Below, piece by piece: positions 1-10,738 of a stretch of DNA of 15,000 nucleotides. Positions within the stretch are counted from its first letter, which is position 1; each line of letters begins with the position of its first letter. The stretch comes from Botryococcus braunii (taxonomy: Eukaryota > Chlorophyta > Trebouxiophyceae). Location of the stretch: contig KV908362.1 in NCBI GenBank assembly GCA_002005505.1, positions 604,702-619,701 of the forward strand, given 5' to 3'. The translations under genes were made by a program, and so were the position numbers. A model generated the notes under the pieces. That model ran no database searches, had not been told where the DNA came from, and was given only the letters and a program-made list of their open reading frames with translations.

Positions 1-783
1 TTGCAGGCCAAAGGGCAAATCTAGACCCATCTAGATTGGCCAATTGTTACTTCAGAAGAGCATCAAGAGAAGTCATCGCATGTAATTAACCTCTCTTGCA
101 GCTACATGCAAGCTGACTGGTAAATTAATTGGCTTCAAAGAAAATGACTCTGACAGGCAATCTGACGGGCCATGACATTCCATAACAATATAGAGGCAAT
201 CAAACTCCTCAATGGCGGAACGTTTAGTAAGACTCACTCTCACCAACATCGCAAAAGCTGTGGTTCAACGGAAACGAAAACTTGACAATCACAGAAGTTA
301 GGAACCCACTCAAACCCCACAGATGGCCAAGTGTGCCAAAATTTCGCCGATCTCTTTGAGAGAGAAATGAAGAGTGGCAAGCACTTTTACAAGCTTGGAA
401 GCAGGCAACAGACTCCTGGCAAAGCCAGTCAGACCTCCGTGAAAAAGAAATCCAGTGCTTGAACAAAGAACCCACGGACCCTGAAGTTCCATGACCATGG
501 CACCGTCCAGACGTGAAACGGTGTGGGGTATTTGACATGTTATCAGTAGTGAAACAGTTGCTCACATTCCCATTACATTGACAGTGCCCTTAGAAAACAA
601 AGGGTTTTGTCTCCGTGCGGAGAAGGAAAGTAACGGGTGAGGGATCATCACCCCTTTGCCAACAACCATTTCCAGTGCAGATGGACAATCATGCTGGTAT
701 CACACATAGACCCGGCTACATCTTTGTACAGAACAAGCCAGCAAAATGAGTTATCACATAGACATTTTCACCGACAAAATATT
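1..783. other. No gene recognised
   Basis: Mixed sequence of moderate AT content. Open frames are short (up to 113 residues on the reverse strand at 224-565) and show no motif I recognise. No repeat or RNA gene seen. Confidence 0.5.
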
Positions 784-790
784 ACACACG

Positions 791-834
<44 letters not shown>
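784..834 (+). repeat. CG/CA microsatellite
   Basis: ACACGCGCGCGCGC followed by a CA run of about 36 nt. Accounts for the Cys/Val and His/Thr open frames across it. Confidence 0.95.
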
Positions 835-835
<1 letters not shown>

Positions 836-1061
836 CATTAATTTCATAGACATGGCACGAAGAGCAGGACTCACTCTGGCAGAAGGCTGAACAAAGCCCA
901 GAAAAAGTGAGGCAAAAGACGCAATCCTCCCCTGCCACAATCTCCACCACCTTGGGGGGCACGGGGCTGCAGAGGAGTTGAGATATTGCACCATCATTAG
1001 CACCCCGCGCATCATAAGAAGCCTGCAGACACCTCTGGAGATCAGATAACCTCTTTTCCAG

Positions 1062-1170
1062 CCCCCAGGTTGTATAATGTGAGGTCAAATGAAACTCCTC
1101 CCAAGTTGTACAATGTGGGAAATATCATAAAAACTCCCCCCAGGTTGTACAATGTGGGAGATATCATGTG
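1062..1170 (+). repeat. Three-copy 36-39 nt tandem repeat
   Basis: CCCAGGTTGTATAATGTGAG (from 1064), CCCAAGTTGTACAATGTGGG (from 1100) and CCCAGGTTGTACAATGTGGG (from 1139). Spacings are 36 and 39 nt. Between cores, copies 2 and 3 share an A(A/G)ATATCAT segment and copies 1 and 2 share AACTCC. On the reverse strand the core reads TLYNLGG in one frame, but spacing and composition do not suggest protein. Confidence 0.85.
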
Positions 1171-1185
1171 CCAGTGAAATGGAAT

Positions 1186-1262
1186 CCCCCTCCCCCTCCC
1201 CCTCCCCCTCCTCCTCCTCCTCCTCCTCATCCTCCTCCTCCTCCTCCTCCTCCTCCTCCTCT
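1186..1262 (+). repeat. CCCCCT / CCT repeat
   Basis: Four CCCCCT-like units followed by about eighteen CCT triplets with one CAT interruption. Polypyrimidine on the + strand; the reverse-strand poly-Arg frame is an artefact. Confidence 0.95.
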
Positions 1263-3148
1263 TGTTTAGCTCATCCTCCAATACAAAGCTGATCCCACAG
1301 TTTAGGCAACATTACAGTGCATGCACTATTTCCCAGGTCCAAGGGAGACCCGTGGCTGAACCCACCATCTTTCCCAAGGTTCTGATCCCAGACCCTAATA
1401 GCTCCGTACCCCTCCCCTTTTTAGCTCCGTACCCCGTTTACCTCTGACGAGCAATAGAAGAGAAATGATCACCTAAGACACCCTTTCCGTGTTGAAGATC
1501 GACCGTCCAGCCCAGACAAACTAATCACGTCATTGGACAGACATGAATCCTGCCTTCAAAAACATGGAAGCATGGCCTTCTGTCGCACCTTCAATTGAAA
1601 GTCAGAAAAGCAAGGCCCTGTCACTCTATGAACAAATTCTCCTGGTCTACAGCAGCCAGTTTCCCTCCTAAAAATGTTTGTTGTAAGCAGCTCTCCAATT
1701 CTAGGTTTCTTCCTTGGTCCTGCAAGGCATCATAAGCTATGCTTTCACGCAGCACTGGATCCAGCATCTCAAAACAGAAGCTTATTGGCCTGTGGGTTCT
1801 TGCATTTCCTTTCGCTGTTCAAACGCGCAATGGGTTTCCCTTTCACAGCTCCTGATCAAGTTCGCCAGCAAGTACACGCAAGCCTCAAGGCAGAGGCACT
1901 GCAGAGCAAAATAGGACACTGGGAGACCATCACTGAAGAGCATCATTTACCATATGAACAGCTTCGATCTCTACTTGAGAAAACGAGATCAATTCCACCC
2001 CGAGAACCTTGCGGTTGAGGCGCCGTAATGCTACGGCTATTGTCGACTTGGATCACTGATAACAGGCGACAAAGCCCGTGTCAACTACACTAAACTCGTC
2101 TCCGACATACGATTTCGGGGGGAAGAGGACAAGCCCTTTTCAGCTCGACTGAAATGCCATCCGCTAGGGCTGCAAGAACAAAGCCCCGAACTTGTAAGGG
2201 CTTCCACCTGGCTGCATGCCGTACACAGCTTTCTCTGGTCAACGGTGCATCGTTGTGCCTGTTACTGTTTTCATTAGGCGGCCGGGGGTGCTGCGCTTGT
2301 TCCTGTGGACTCTGTAGTAGAGGTTGCCGGCAGCGGTAGTCGATCAGCATCTAAGCTGCAGGCCCCCACTCAACCAGAGAGAACATCCAAACTCGTGACA
2401 GTCGGTACGCCAACGGACCGGCACGAATCCCAGCGCAAACAACTTATCAGACCAGCGAAGCACACCCCCTGACGTTCTTAGTAGGACGAGAACATATATC
2501 AGAAGCAGGGCGCTGCGCTGATTTCTGTTCTACTACGTGAGAGGAGCACATAACGGCGTAAATTCCAGGCAGTGGCTAGAAAAGGGCCTTGTTTGAGCTT
2601 TTCCCCTGTTCTTGTTCGCGCTTTCCCCGCTTTCCGCGGGCACTTTGTACCGGAAATACGGGCTTTTCGCACGTGTATCTCCACTGAAGATTCTTTAGAT
2701 ATCTGCCCTCCGTAACTCCCATCATCATGGGTGGTCCTATGATAGGACTCCTATCATCGAAACTACATGTGTACTAAAATTAAGTGTGAAGCCTATTCTA
2801 ACCGCATACCATAAATCCATCATGCAAGGACGCGGAATCTAGGGGCCAAAATTCCAGGTGATAATGATAAGGCAAAAGAAAGGAAATATTACATCAAGGA
2901 CCAGCCATTATGGCTGAAGGGATGACGATAGAAATGTCTAAAATCTAGATCCCCCATTAAGAGTTGGATGTCCCTGAAGCATTCATGTAGGCCTTTAAAG
3001 CGTTAACCAGAAACCTTGCAACCCCTTCACCGTCTTGCTGCCTTATGAAGCGAGTAACTGATCGCACTCGCGGGTGGAAAAGGTGGCTAAACTGAGATCG
3101 AATATGTTCTGACAATGGGCAAATGAACAGGAAATGAACTCATCTCCT
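1263..3148. other. No gene recognised (about 1.9 kb)
   Basis: Mixed-composition DNA. The longest forward frame (1674-2018, 114 codons) ends in a charged stretch (residues from HWETITEEHH to LLEKTRSIPP) that looks somewhat protein-like, but I recognise no family and see no clear exon boundaries. The other frames are short. No repeat, tRNA or promoter seen. Confidence 0.5.
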
Positions 3149-3293
<145 letters not shown>

Positions 3294-3790
3294 GTGTTTT
3301 AGCCGGCCACACTCCCACAATGCATTTCACAAACGGAGGGGAGCCACATTGCAGAATGGCCCATTGCATCCTTCACACACGTGGGGACCCCCTTTCCCCA
3401 GGGGGTGGTTGTGTTCTTCTTCTCTGTTGAGTTATGAACATTATTATTGGATGCCTTGTGCTTTAGGTGATCTTCATGTGTACAAAATTAGGATAGGGGT
3501 CCATTGTGAATATAATGTACTTGGAGACACGGTAAGATGTGGACGGGTTTGAACATAAGGTACAATTTAGATCTAGATTGCATGTTTGTCGGCTGAACTC
3601 TTCAGGCTGCCCCACCGTTGTGAATGCCAACTGGTTGTGAAAGATGCTGTGCATTTCCTGATGCTAGTCCTGTCCAACAGTTGTGTGATGATACTCAGCA
3701 GACAGTCGTACGGACTGCAGCTGGAGTAACTATGTCCCCTTACGACCTGTCTGCTCTTCACAGGATGCGAAGAATGCCCACAACTTAACA
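3294..3790. other. No gene recognised
   Basis: Mixed sequence with short open frames only, none with a recognisable motif. Confidence 0.45.
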
Positions 3791-3791
3791 T

Positions 3792-3833
3792 TCCCCCCAG
3801 CCCCCCAGGGGGGTCCCAGAAGGGGGTGGGGGA
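3792..3833 (+). other. G/C-run hairpin or quadruplex-prone stretch
   Basis: CCCCCCAGCCCCCCAGGGGGG followed by TCCC and AGAAGGGGGTGGGGG. Cn and Gn runs can pair as a hairpin (CCCCCC-A-GGGGGG at 3801-3813), and the G side can form a quadruplex. No functional assignment. Confidence 0.5.
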
Positions 3834-4148
3834 GACGATACTATTCGGGGCGCTGGTTTACCTGCGTGATTATTCTTTGTTGTGCTGGGTGGAAAGGGGG
3901 TTCGTGCATATGTGTTGGGGATTGGACGTACTTTTTGTTCTACCCTTTCTCTTCATACCTGTCGGGCCACACACACTTTGTGCTTCTACAACTCAGCAGG
4001 GTGTGTTACTAGAACCTCATTGGGAGTCGAATAGTGTATCATATATGCATCTGGGCCGAGGGTTTTGCGTGGAGGACGCGCCAGCAAGACAGCATAGCGG
4101 GGCTGCTGGTCTTGGGCAGCGCACGCGGCGGCCCCACCCGGCAAGCAG

Positions 4149-4168
4149 TGGCGCCGATTGGCGGGGGA
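4149..4168 (+). mobile_element. Possible LTR-retrotransposon primer-binding site (tRNA-Asp type)
   Basis: TGGCGCCGATTGGCGGGGGA resembles the tRNA-Asp-complementary PBS known from plant Ty3/gypsy elements (TGGCGCCGTTGCCGGGGA), differing by one inserted A and two substitutions. The bases just before it end ...GGCAAGCAG, so an LTR ending in CA at 4147 would sit correctly. If real, an LTR lies to the left (perhaps within about 3800-4147) and leader sequence to the right. No gag, protease, reverse transcriptase or integrase coding and no second LTR is visible, so at most this is a decayed or truncated remnant. Confidence 0.35.
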
Positions 4169-4169
4169 G

Positions 4170-4820
4170 CGGCGACGAGCCAACAATGTCGATGTAAAGG
4201 TCGCGACCCTCCTCCCACACGTGGAGGCGAGGTCTGCACGATGGCGCATCTGACCAGCTGGGACAGGGGTGGGAATGGTGGTTAGTTCCCGGGGGAGGCG
4301 ATAATTAGCTTTGAGTAGCGAGGTAAGGACCGCGTTGAGGCCATTACAAGCAAATTAATGCCGGCCGACACTTGCTACATCTCCCCTGCAAATGACAAAA
4401 TATCCCTCAAACGATCCCAACTGAAAACATTTTAACTACTACTAGTCAGACCTGGCGACTTTCTTCCCTCTTTCTTGCATTTTGCCCTATCTAGGGCTTC
4501 CTCCCTGCCTATATGGGCTGGAGCCCTGCCAGCTGGGCAGGCACCCCTAAACAGATCCTTTCCTTTCATGCGCAGCTTTTGGACAGACAAACTGTCCTCT
4601 TGTTTCTTCCATGTCGGCGGAAAATTGCAGGGTCTCACAAAAATTGGTTGGATTTGATTAGGGTTTAGGGTAATTTAAATAAAGAGTGAAGTGTGTAACC
4701 CGTAAACAATGTGTTTACCTGCTGTCACACTTGCTGGTATGCAGAAGCCGCAGGTGCCCTTCCCGCCGCCGAAAAGCCAGTCAGACGCATTAGGGGGGAA
4801 ATCAATGAAGTGGATGTCAG
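4170..4820. other. No gene recognised
   Basis: GC-rich to about 4300, then mixed. Would be the retroelement leader if the site at 4149 is genuine. A plant-telomere-like TTAGGGTTTAGGG occurs once at 4658-4670, too short to call telomeric. Confidence 0.4.
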
Positions 4821-4821
4821 A

Positions 4822-4851
4822 AAAGGGGGGTGGGAGAAGACAGAGAGTACG

Positions 4852-4949
<98 letters not shown>

Positions 4950-4975
4950 CGTACTCTCTGTCTTCTTCCACCCCC

Positions 4976-4979
<4 letters not shown>
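4822..4979. repeat. 158 nt near-perfect palindrome with CA/CG/TG core
   Basis: The left arm 4822-4853 (AAAGGGGGGTGGGAGAAGAC...) is the reverse complement of 4948-4979 with one mismatch in 32 (4834 against 4967). Between the arms lies CA (4854-4882), then nine CG dinucleotides (4883-4900), then TG (4901-4947), so almost the entire segment can pair with itself. Symmetry stops at 4821/4980. Confidence 0.93.
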
Positions 4980-5057
<78 letters not shown>

Positions 5058-5076
5058 AATTGCACGCACACACGCA

Positions 5077-5114
<38 letters not shown>

Positions 5115-5154
5115 TGCACACACACACACACGCACACATACACACGCGCGCGCA

Positions 5155-5237
<83 letters not shown>

Positions 5238-5250
5238 CCTCTCTCTCTCT
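4980..5250 (+). repeat. CA then CT microsatellite
   Basis: CA from 4981 to about 5152 with CG, CGCACAATTG and CATG interruptions, then CT from about 5156 to 5250 with a CCCC break near 5236. Continuous with the palindrome to the left. Six frames stay open across it, none of them coding. Confidence 0.96.
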
Positions 5251-6091
5251 GTTTCTCTGGCAGGAGGACCTTTTAGCTGTCGTTAATGATTGTTTCATTC
5301 TTCGCACCCAGAGTTAAAATGAAGCATTCCAGATTTCGGGTGCTGTGAGAGCTGTCCCATCATATCCGCCTCCAGGGTCTGGACGTGGAGAAACTTCTGC
5401 ACGTACAGACTACGTTTGGGTTTTTGGGGAAGATTAGAAGGGGGAAGTTGGTTTGGGAGGGGGATTTTGTTTGGGGGAGGGATTTAGGGGTTCTTCCCTT
5501 CTCTGCGTTCTTGCTGCCCTTTCCTTCACTGCGTTCCCTCGAATCCATGTCATCATGCCTAAATTGGCTAGGATAGGAATCCATATTATTCAGCATGTGA
5601 TCCACCAGTCCTTATGAACGGCAGGGAACGTGGGCTGCGTGACCTGAGGCGCCACTGTCCCTTCAAAGGCGGTGGCCAACTGCCAGTACGTCGATAGGGC
5701 AATAACGTGGGCTTCTGTGTCGGTAACGACCTCGTGACAAACGGTGTTCATATATTTAGTCAGCCACTGTACAGGATGCGAAGCTCGTACATTTAGCCAT
5801 AACGGATCCAATGTCTTACCAAGGTCACGTCTATTGTTATGAACCAGTAGATTGTCTCAACCGCCGCAGGGTGTAATAAGACTTTTTGAATTGGCTTTCA
5901 TATTGCCGAGGCGCTGGTGGAAGACCCTTGTGGTCAGGCAGAAAGGATCCTTGTGGGACCACTTGCCACTCGTTCTGCGGCTCAACAAGTACCAATTTTT
6001 CAAGTCTGTTTTAGGTATCTGTAGGCATCATATCTGGGTGGGACGATGTCACTCCGCATAGATGCATTTCTGCTGCAAGCCAATCCAACAG
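5251..6091. other. No gene recognised
   Basis: Mixed sequence. A reverse-strand open frame at 5590-5811 (73 codons) has diverse composition, but I cannot match it to a family. Confidence 0.4.
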
Positions 6092-6152
6092 TTTCGCTAC
6101 CTCACGCTGTACTTTGCACGAGAAGAGTGGAGCGGCCTGTGCAACGAAAATG
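6092..6152 (+). CDS. Weak candidate exon with KRAB-A-like EEW motif
   Basis: Flanked by CCAACAG on the left and by AAAATG|GTAAGT, a full-consensus donor, on the right. The frame read from ATG 6062 contains RYLTLYFAREEWSGLCNEN. The pattern hydrophobic-Y-F-x-x-E-E-W-x-x-L resembles the first half of KRAB/KRAB-related domains. The frame continues to a stop soon after the donor, and no partner exon was identified. It may be a chance match. Confidence 0.15.
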
Positions 6153-7282
<1,130 letters not shown>

Positions 7283-7990
7283 TTCCCAGCAACACTCATC
7301 AAGGAAGTGGAGACTGGGGATTTGGCACCGCAACCATGGTAAAACCCGAGGCTCTCGGACAGCTTGGAACAACCTTGAGAGAACAAATTGACTTGAGAGC
7401 AGCCTGACCTGGCCTGAAAGAAACTTGAGGACATGTGGCAGGAGGTCGCTAACGGGCCATGATAAAGTATGGCAAGCAAAGTCCTTGGGAAACCTGCAGA
7501 CCAAATGTGGGAATGAGGATAGACCACATGCTTCTGAGGCATAGTAATGGTGTATGATAAGAGGCAAGACACTTCCTGGAGGCAGTCATGTAAGCACAGG
7601 CTGCTGGGATCCTGCCCGGAAGAAAGAGAGAGGGGGGGGGGGGGAGGGTGGTCAAACAAACTGAGTTTACGGTGGGGAAGTTACTTAGGGCTCTTGGATG
7701 TGCTTTATAAGTCCTCTGAGCACAAGCACCCGCCTTGTGAAGGGCAACGTCACATTGCTTTACCAAGCAAGACAGAAGGTGGAAAATGGAAATTGCGGAG
7801 TGTCATCAACCTTGTTGATGCTCCTGGAGGTATCGTCTGGAGAGGGGCTTCGCAACACTTAACTCCGGAGATTGAAGCAAAAACGCTGTTCTCAGCAGCC
7901 CCCACCTTAACGAGGGTCATTGCCTGGCATAGCAATGTTAGAACAATCGCCAGGTACAGTGGAGGGAACACTGGAAAAAGGGCTGTCTGC

Positions 7991-7991
<1 letters not shown>
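7283..7991. other. No gene recognised
   Basis: Contains a short G run (about 7632-7645) and a forward open frame through 7650-7990 of ordinary composition, without a domain I can support. Confidence 0.4.
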
Positions 7992-8029
<38 letters not shown>

Positions 8030-8037
8030 CTTTTTTT
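7992..8037 (+). repeat. Poly-T tract
   Basis: 38 consecutive T, then C, then seven T. On the reverse strand it is an A tract of the type left by retroposition, but no SINE or processed-gene body is recognisable next to it on either side. Confidence 0.95.
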
Positions 8038-8038
8038 C

Positions 8039-8071
8039 GGGCCTGTGGGGGGGTGGGGGGGTTGTGGGGGG
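8039..8071 (+). other. G-quadruplex-prone G runs
   Basis: GGG, CCTGT, seven G, T, seven G, TTGT, six G: four runs of three or more G with loops of 1-5 nt, fitting the canonical quadruplex pattern. A run of 20 C lies about 85 nt downstream (8156-8175) and could pair with it instead. Confidence 0.7.
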
Positions 8072-8155
8072 TGCGGTGTGGAGGAGCTTTTGAGGTTTCC
8101 AGGGACAGGCTTCGGGGATAGTGAGAAATGCTTTGTTGTGTCCTCCACCCCCCAA

Positions 8156-8175
8156 CCCCCCCCCCCCCCCCCCCC
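8156..8175 (+). repeat. Poly-C run
   Basis: Twenty consecutive C, preceded by CACCCCCCAA. Complementary in type to the G runs at 8047-8071. Confidence 0.95.
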
Positions 8176-9247
8176 AAATTTGGCTAGGGCCAGGGAGATG
8201 TGGTTATGCTGATGTCAGTGCAAAGTGCTTATGGTGAGGGCAGTGCATGGTCAGTCCACGCCAGTTACGCACGGAAATTCAATAGCGTTTAGATGAATAC
8301 TGAAGTGTATCTTAGCCACGTAACGTTTGTGTTGAGATCTTCCCAGGCTTGTCCCATGCATGGTGACGCGCGTCCGCAGGAGTCTAAAAGGGGGCTATAG
8401 GTAAAGTTGCGTTCATGTGGATCTGTTCCAAACACAATACAACCTCTTGGGCTGGACCCAAAAAGAGGGCCATTGTGAATCAATCTCTGTCGAGTCGGGG
8501 ATTTGGTATTTGAGAAGGAAGTAAGAAACGGTATTCATTGGCAACGAGGGTGACCCAATTGTTGTCGGGGTTGATTATGATGGGCCCGGCAGTATGAACA
8601 AATCTGTGACACGATGCGAGGTGGTGTTCCCCATACAGCTGCTTGTGACTACTATGTATGTGACATAGTGTCAACTAATGGTCAACTATGGCAGCTTGGA
8701 GCCCTGGAGGTTTTATGAGACATTTGGGTGAGATGTCTAGCAAGGATGCGACAAGAACACTCCACAAGCTGTGCAGCTAGTCCCTGCACGTCAGAGATGC
8801 TGAATGGATGCGTTTCTTGCCTGGCTACGTCCAACACAGCCTTGAGGGCCTTGTGCCAAAAGTCGTTCTGTTGGAAAAAGAGGGATGCACTTCTTCTAGG
8901 AGTGCGAAGATGATCCTGGTGTCTGAACATTTAATTTCTTATTTTGGAGGACCAGGGTAGCTGATTGTTGCTCATTTAAGGACTAAGCGCAGCAGAGAAT
9001 TTTGATTTGGATGTACCGTCACTATACTTAGTCATTCTCCGGCATCATGCGGGTATCATACCGTTATCATGCATTAAGGCAAAATGTGCACCTTCTATGC
9101 AGTGCCCACAGCACGTTCATACGGCCTACGCGGTATCTGTCGATCACATTCGAGTCCGATCTGGGGCCTGTGGTCTAGGTCAGCATGTGCCCGTGACAAC
9201 CAATAGCCTACTTTTACCTCGATGTGCGGCTGCACTCTATTAATGAA
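8176..9247. other. No gene firmly recognised; region upstream of ACS
   Basis: Three successive reverse-strand open frames (8289-8483, 8480-8674, 8682-8930; 64-82 codons) have diverse amino-acid composition, but I recognise no family. On the forward strand this is the 5' flank of ACS and should hold its promoter and any upstream non-coding or transit-peptide exon. I could not identify a TATA box or an upstream exon with confidence. Confidence 0.4.
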
Positions 9248-9471
9248 ATGGGTGACAGAGGGGCTAGACTGGGTGAGCGCAGGACCACTCATGATGTGAC
9301 ACATGTAAGCGACGTTTATCCTCCGCCGGTCTCCATCGTCAAGGATTGCCTCTGCAGTCGCGAGCAGTATGAAAAATGGTATCGTCAAAGCCTCGACGAT
9401 CCGGAAGGCTTCTGGTCAAATGTGGCCAAGGATCTGTATTTTCACAAACCATGGGAGGAGCCATTCATGAG
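9248..9471 (+). CDS. ACS: ACS exon 1 (or first visible exon)
   Basis: Encodes residues 1-74 plus two bases of Arg75. The conserved start of the mature enzyme is clear: YPPP at residues 24-27, then [12 protein letters not shown] (37-48), DDPEGFW (50-56) and a KPWEEPFM tail. It ends ATGAG|GTATAC, phase 2. I chose ATG 9248 because it is the first in-frame ATG after the stop at 9194-9196 and has G at -3 and G at +4. An out-of-frame ATG at 9243 overlaps it. Residues 1-22 ([10 protein letters not shown]...) are not family-conserved, so the exon may instead begin at an acceptor such as CGCAG ending at 9282, with the true start and any targeting peptide further upstream. Confidence 0.85.
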
Positions 9472-10099
9472 GTATACCCTCGCACGTGCCGACGGTTCTG
9501 CCGTTGACGAGTTGCTGCGGTTTTCTAAACTCTTTTCATAAGTCCTTACTTATCAAAGCATATTGTTCAAAAAGACTTGACCAATGGTTAGGACTTTCAG
9601 ATGGGAAATTCTTGTATGGAACGCATGGAACGCTAGCCCGAGGAAAACACCGATCTACAAGGCAGTGTTTTCCTCAGTGGGACATTGAAAATGAAGGCAT
9701 ATGCTCAATGCGTACGTTGAGAATTGGACAATGGATGAATGCTCTTCTTGAACATGCTTGATAAGTCCAAAGAATCTCTTGTAGTATATTGAGGTTGGTG
9801 TGGCCACTAATAAGTTCTGGGTTATTCGGAAATCTGGGGCTGCAGGTACAATTTTGACGTGAGACAAGGCCCCATTAAGGTAGAGTGGTTTATTGGTGCA
9901 CAAACAAACTTGTGCTACAATGCGTTGGATCGACACTTGAAGGCTGGCAAGGGCGACCAGGTGGCTTTCTACTGGTGAGATTCCCTTGAGCTATGACATT
10001 CTGCTCGACACCACAAGTGCGGTGGGGATACGCGCATGCCTGCGCTCATGATTGCACGCACGCACACACACACACACACACACACACCAACACACACAC

Positions 10100-10134
<35 letters not shown>

Positions 10135-10302
10135 GCCCGCGCGCACGTACGCATGCACGCACGCGCGCGCACACAAATACACACACACTCACACAGAGGA
10201 AGGGGTGGGGGTGAGGGGGCCATGCGTGCACGTCCTGCACGCAGATGAGAGTTTTTTGGGGGGGGGGGGGAGAGTGAGAGTGTGAGAGAAATTCTACTTC
10301 CG

Positions 10303-10371
<69 letters not shown>

Positions 10372-10700
10372 CTCTTCTCTCCCTCCTCCTCCTCCCTCCC
10401 TCCCTCCTCCCTCCCTCCCTCCCTCCTCCCTCCTCCCTCCCCCTCTCCTCCTCCTCCTCCCTCCCTCCCTCCCTCCTCCCTCCTCCTCCCTCCCTCCTCC
10501 CTCCTCCCTCCTCCCTCCCTCCCTCCCTCCCTCCCTCCCTCCTCCCTCCCTCCCTCCCTCCTCCCTCCCCTCCCCCCTCCCTCCCTCCCTCCCTCCCTCC
10601 CTCCCTCCTCCCTCCCTCCCTCCCTCCCTCCCTCCCTCCCTCCCTCCTCCCTCCTCCCCCCCCTCCCTCCCTCCCTCCCTCCCCCCTCCTCCCTCCCTCC

Positions 10701-10738
<38 letters not shown>

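Noticed and set aside
4658..4670. TTAGGGTTTAGGG plant-type telomere motif (also AAACCCTAAACCCT at 11675-11688)
   Set aside because: Only about two units each; one is part of the 60 nt repeat. Too short to indicate a telomere, though it is compatible with a plant-type genome.
4675..5317. About 200-codon Cys/Val, His/Thr and Ser/Leu open frames on both strands
   Set aside because: Open because CA and CT dinucleotide repeats lack stop codons in every frame.
7750..7990. NLVDAPGG segment resembling a GTPase DxPG motif
   Set aside because: No preceding G1 P-loop and no following NKxD; the surrounding frame does not match any translation factor.
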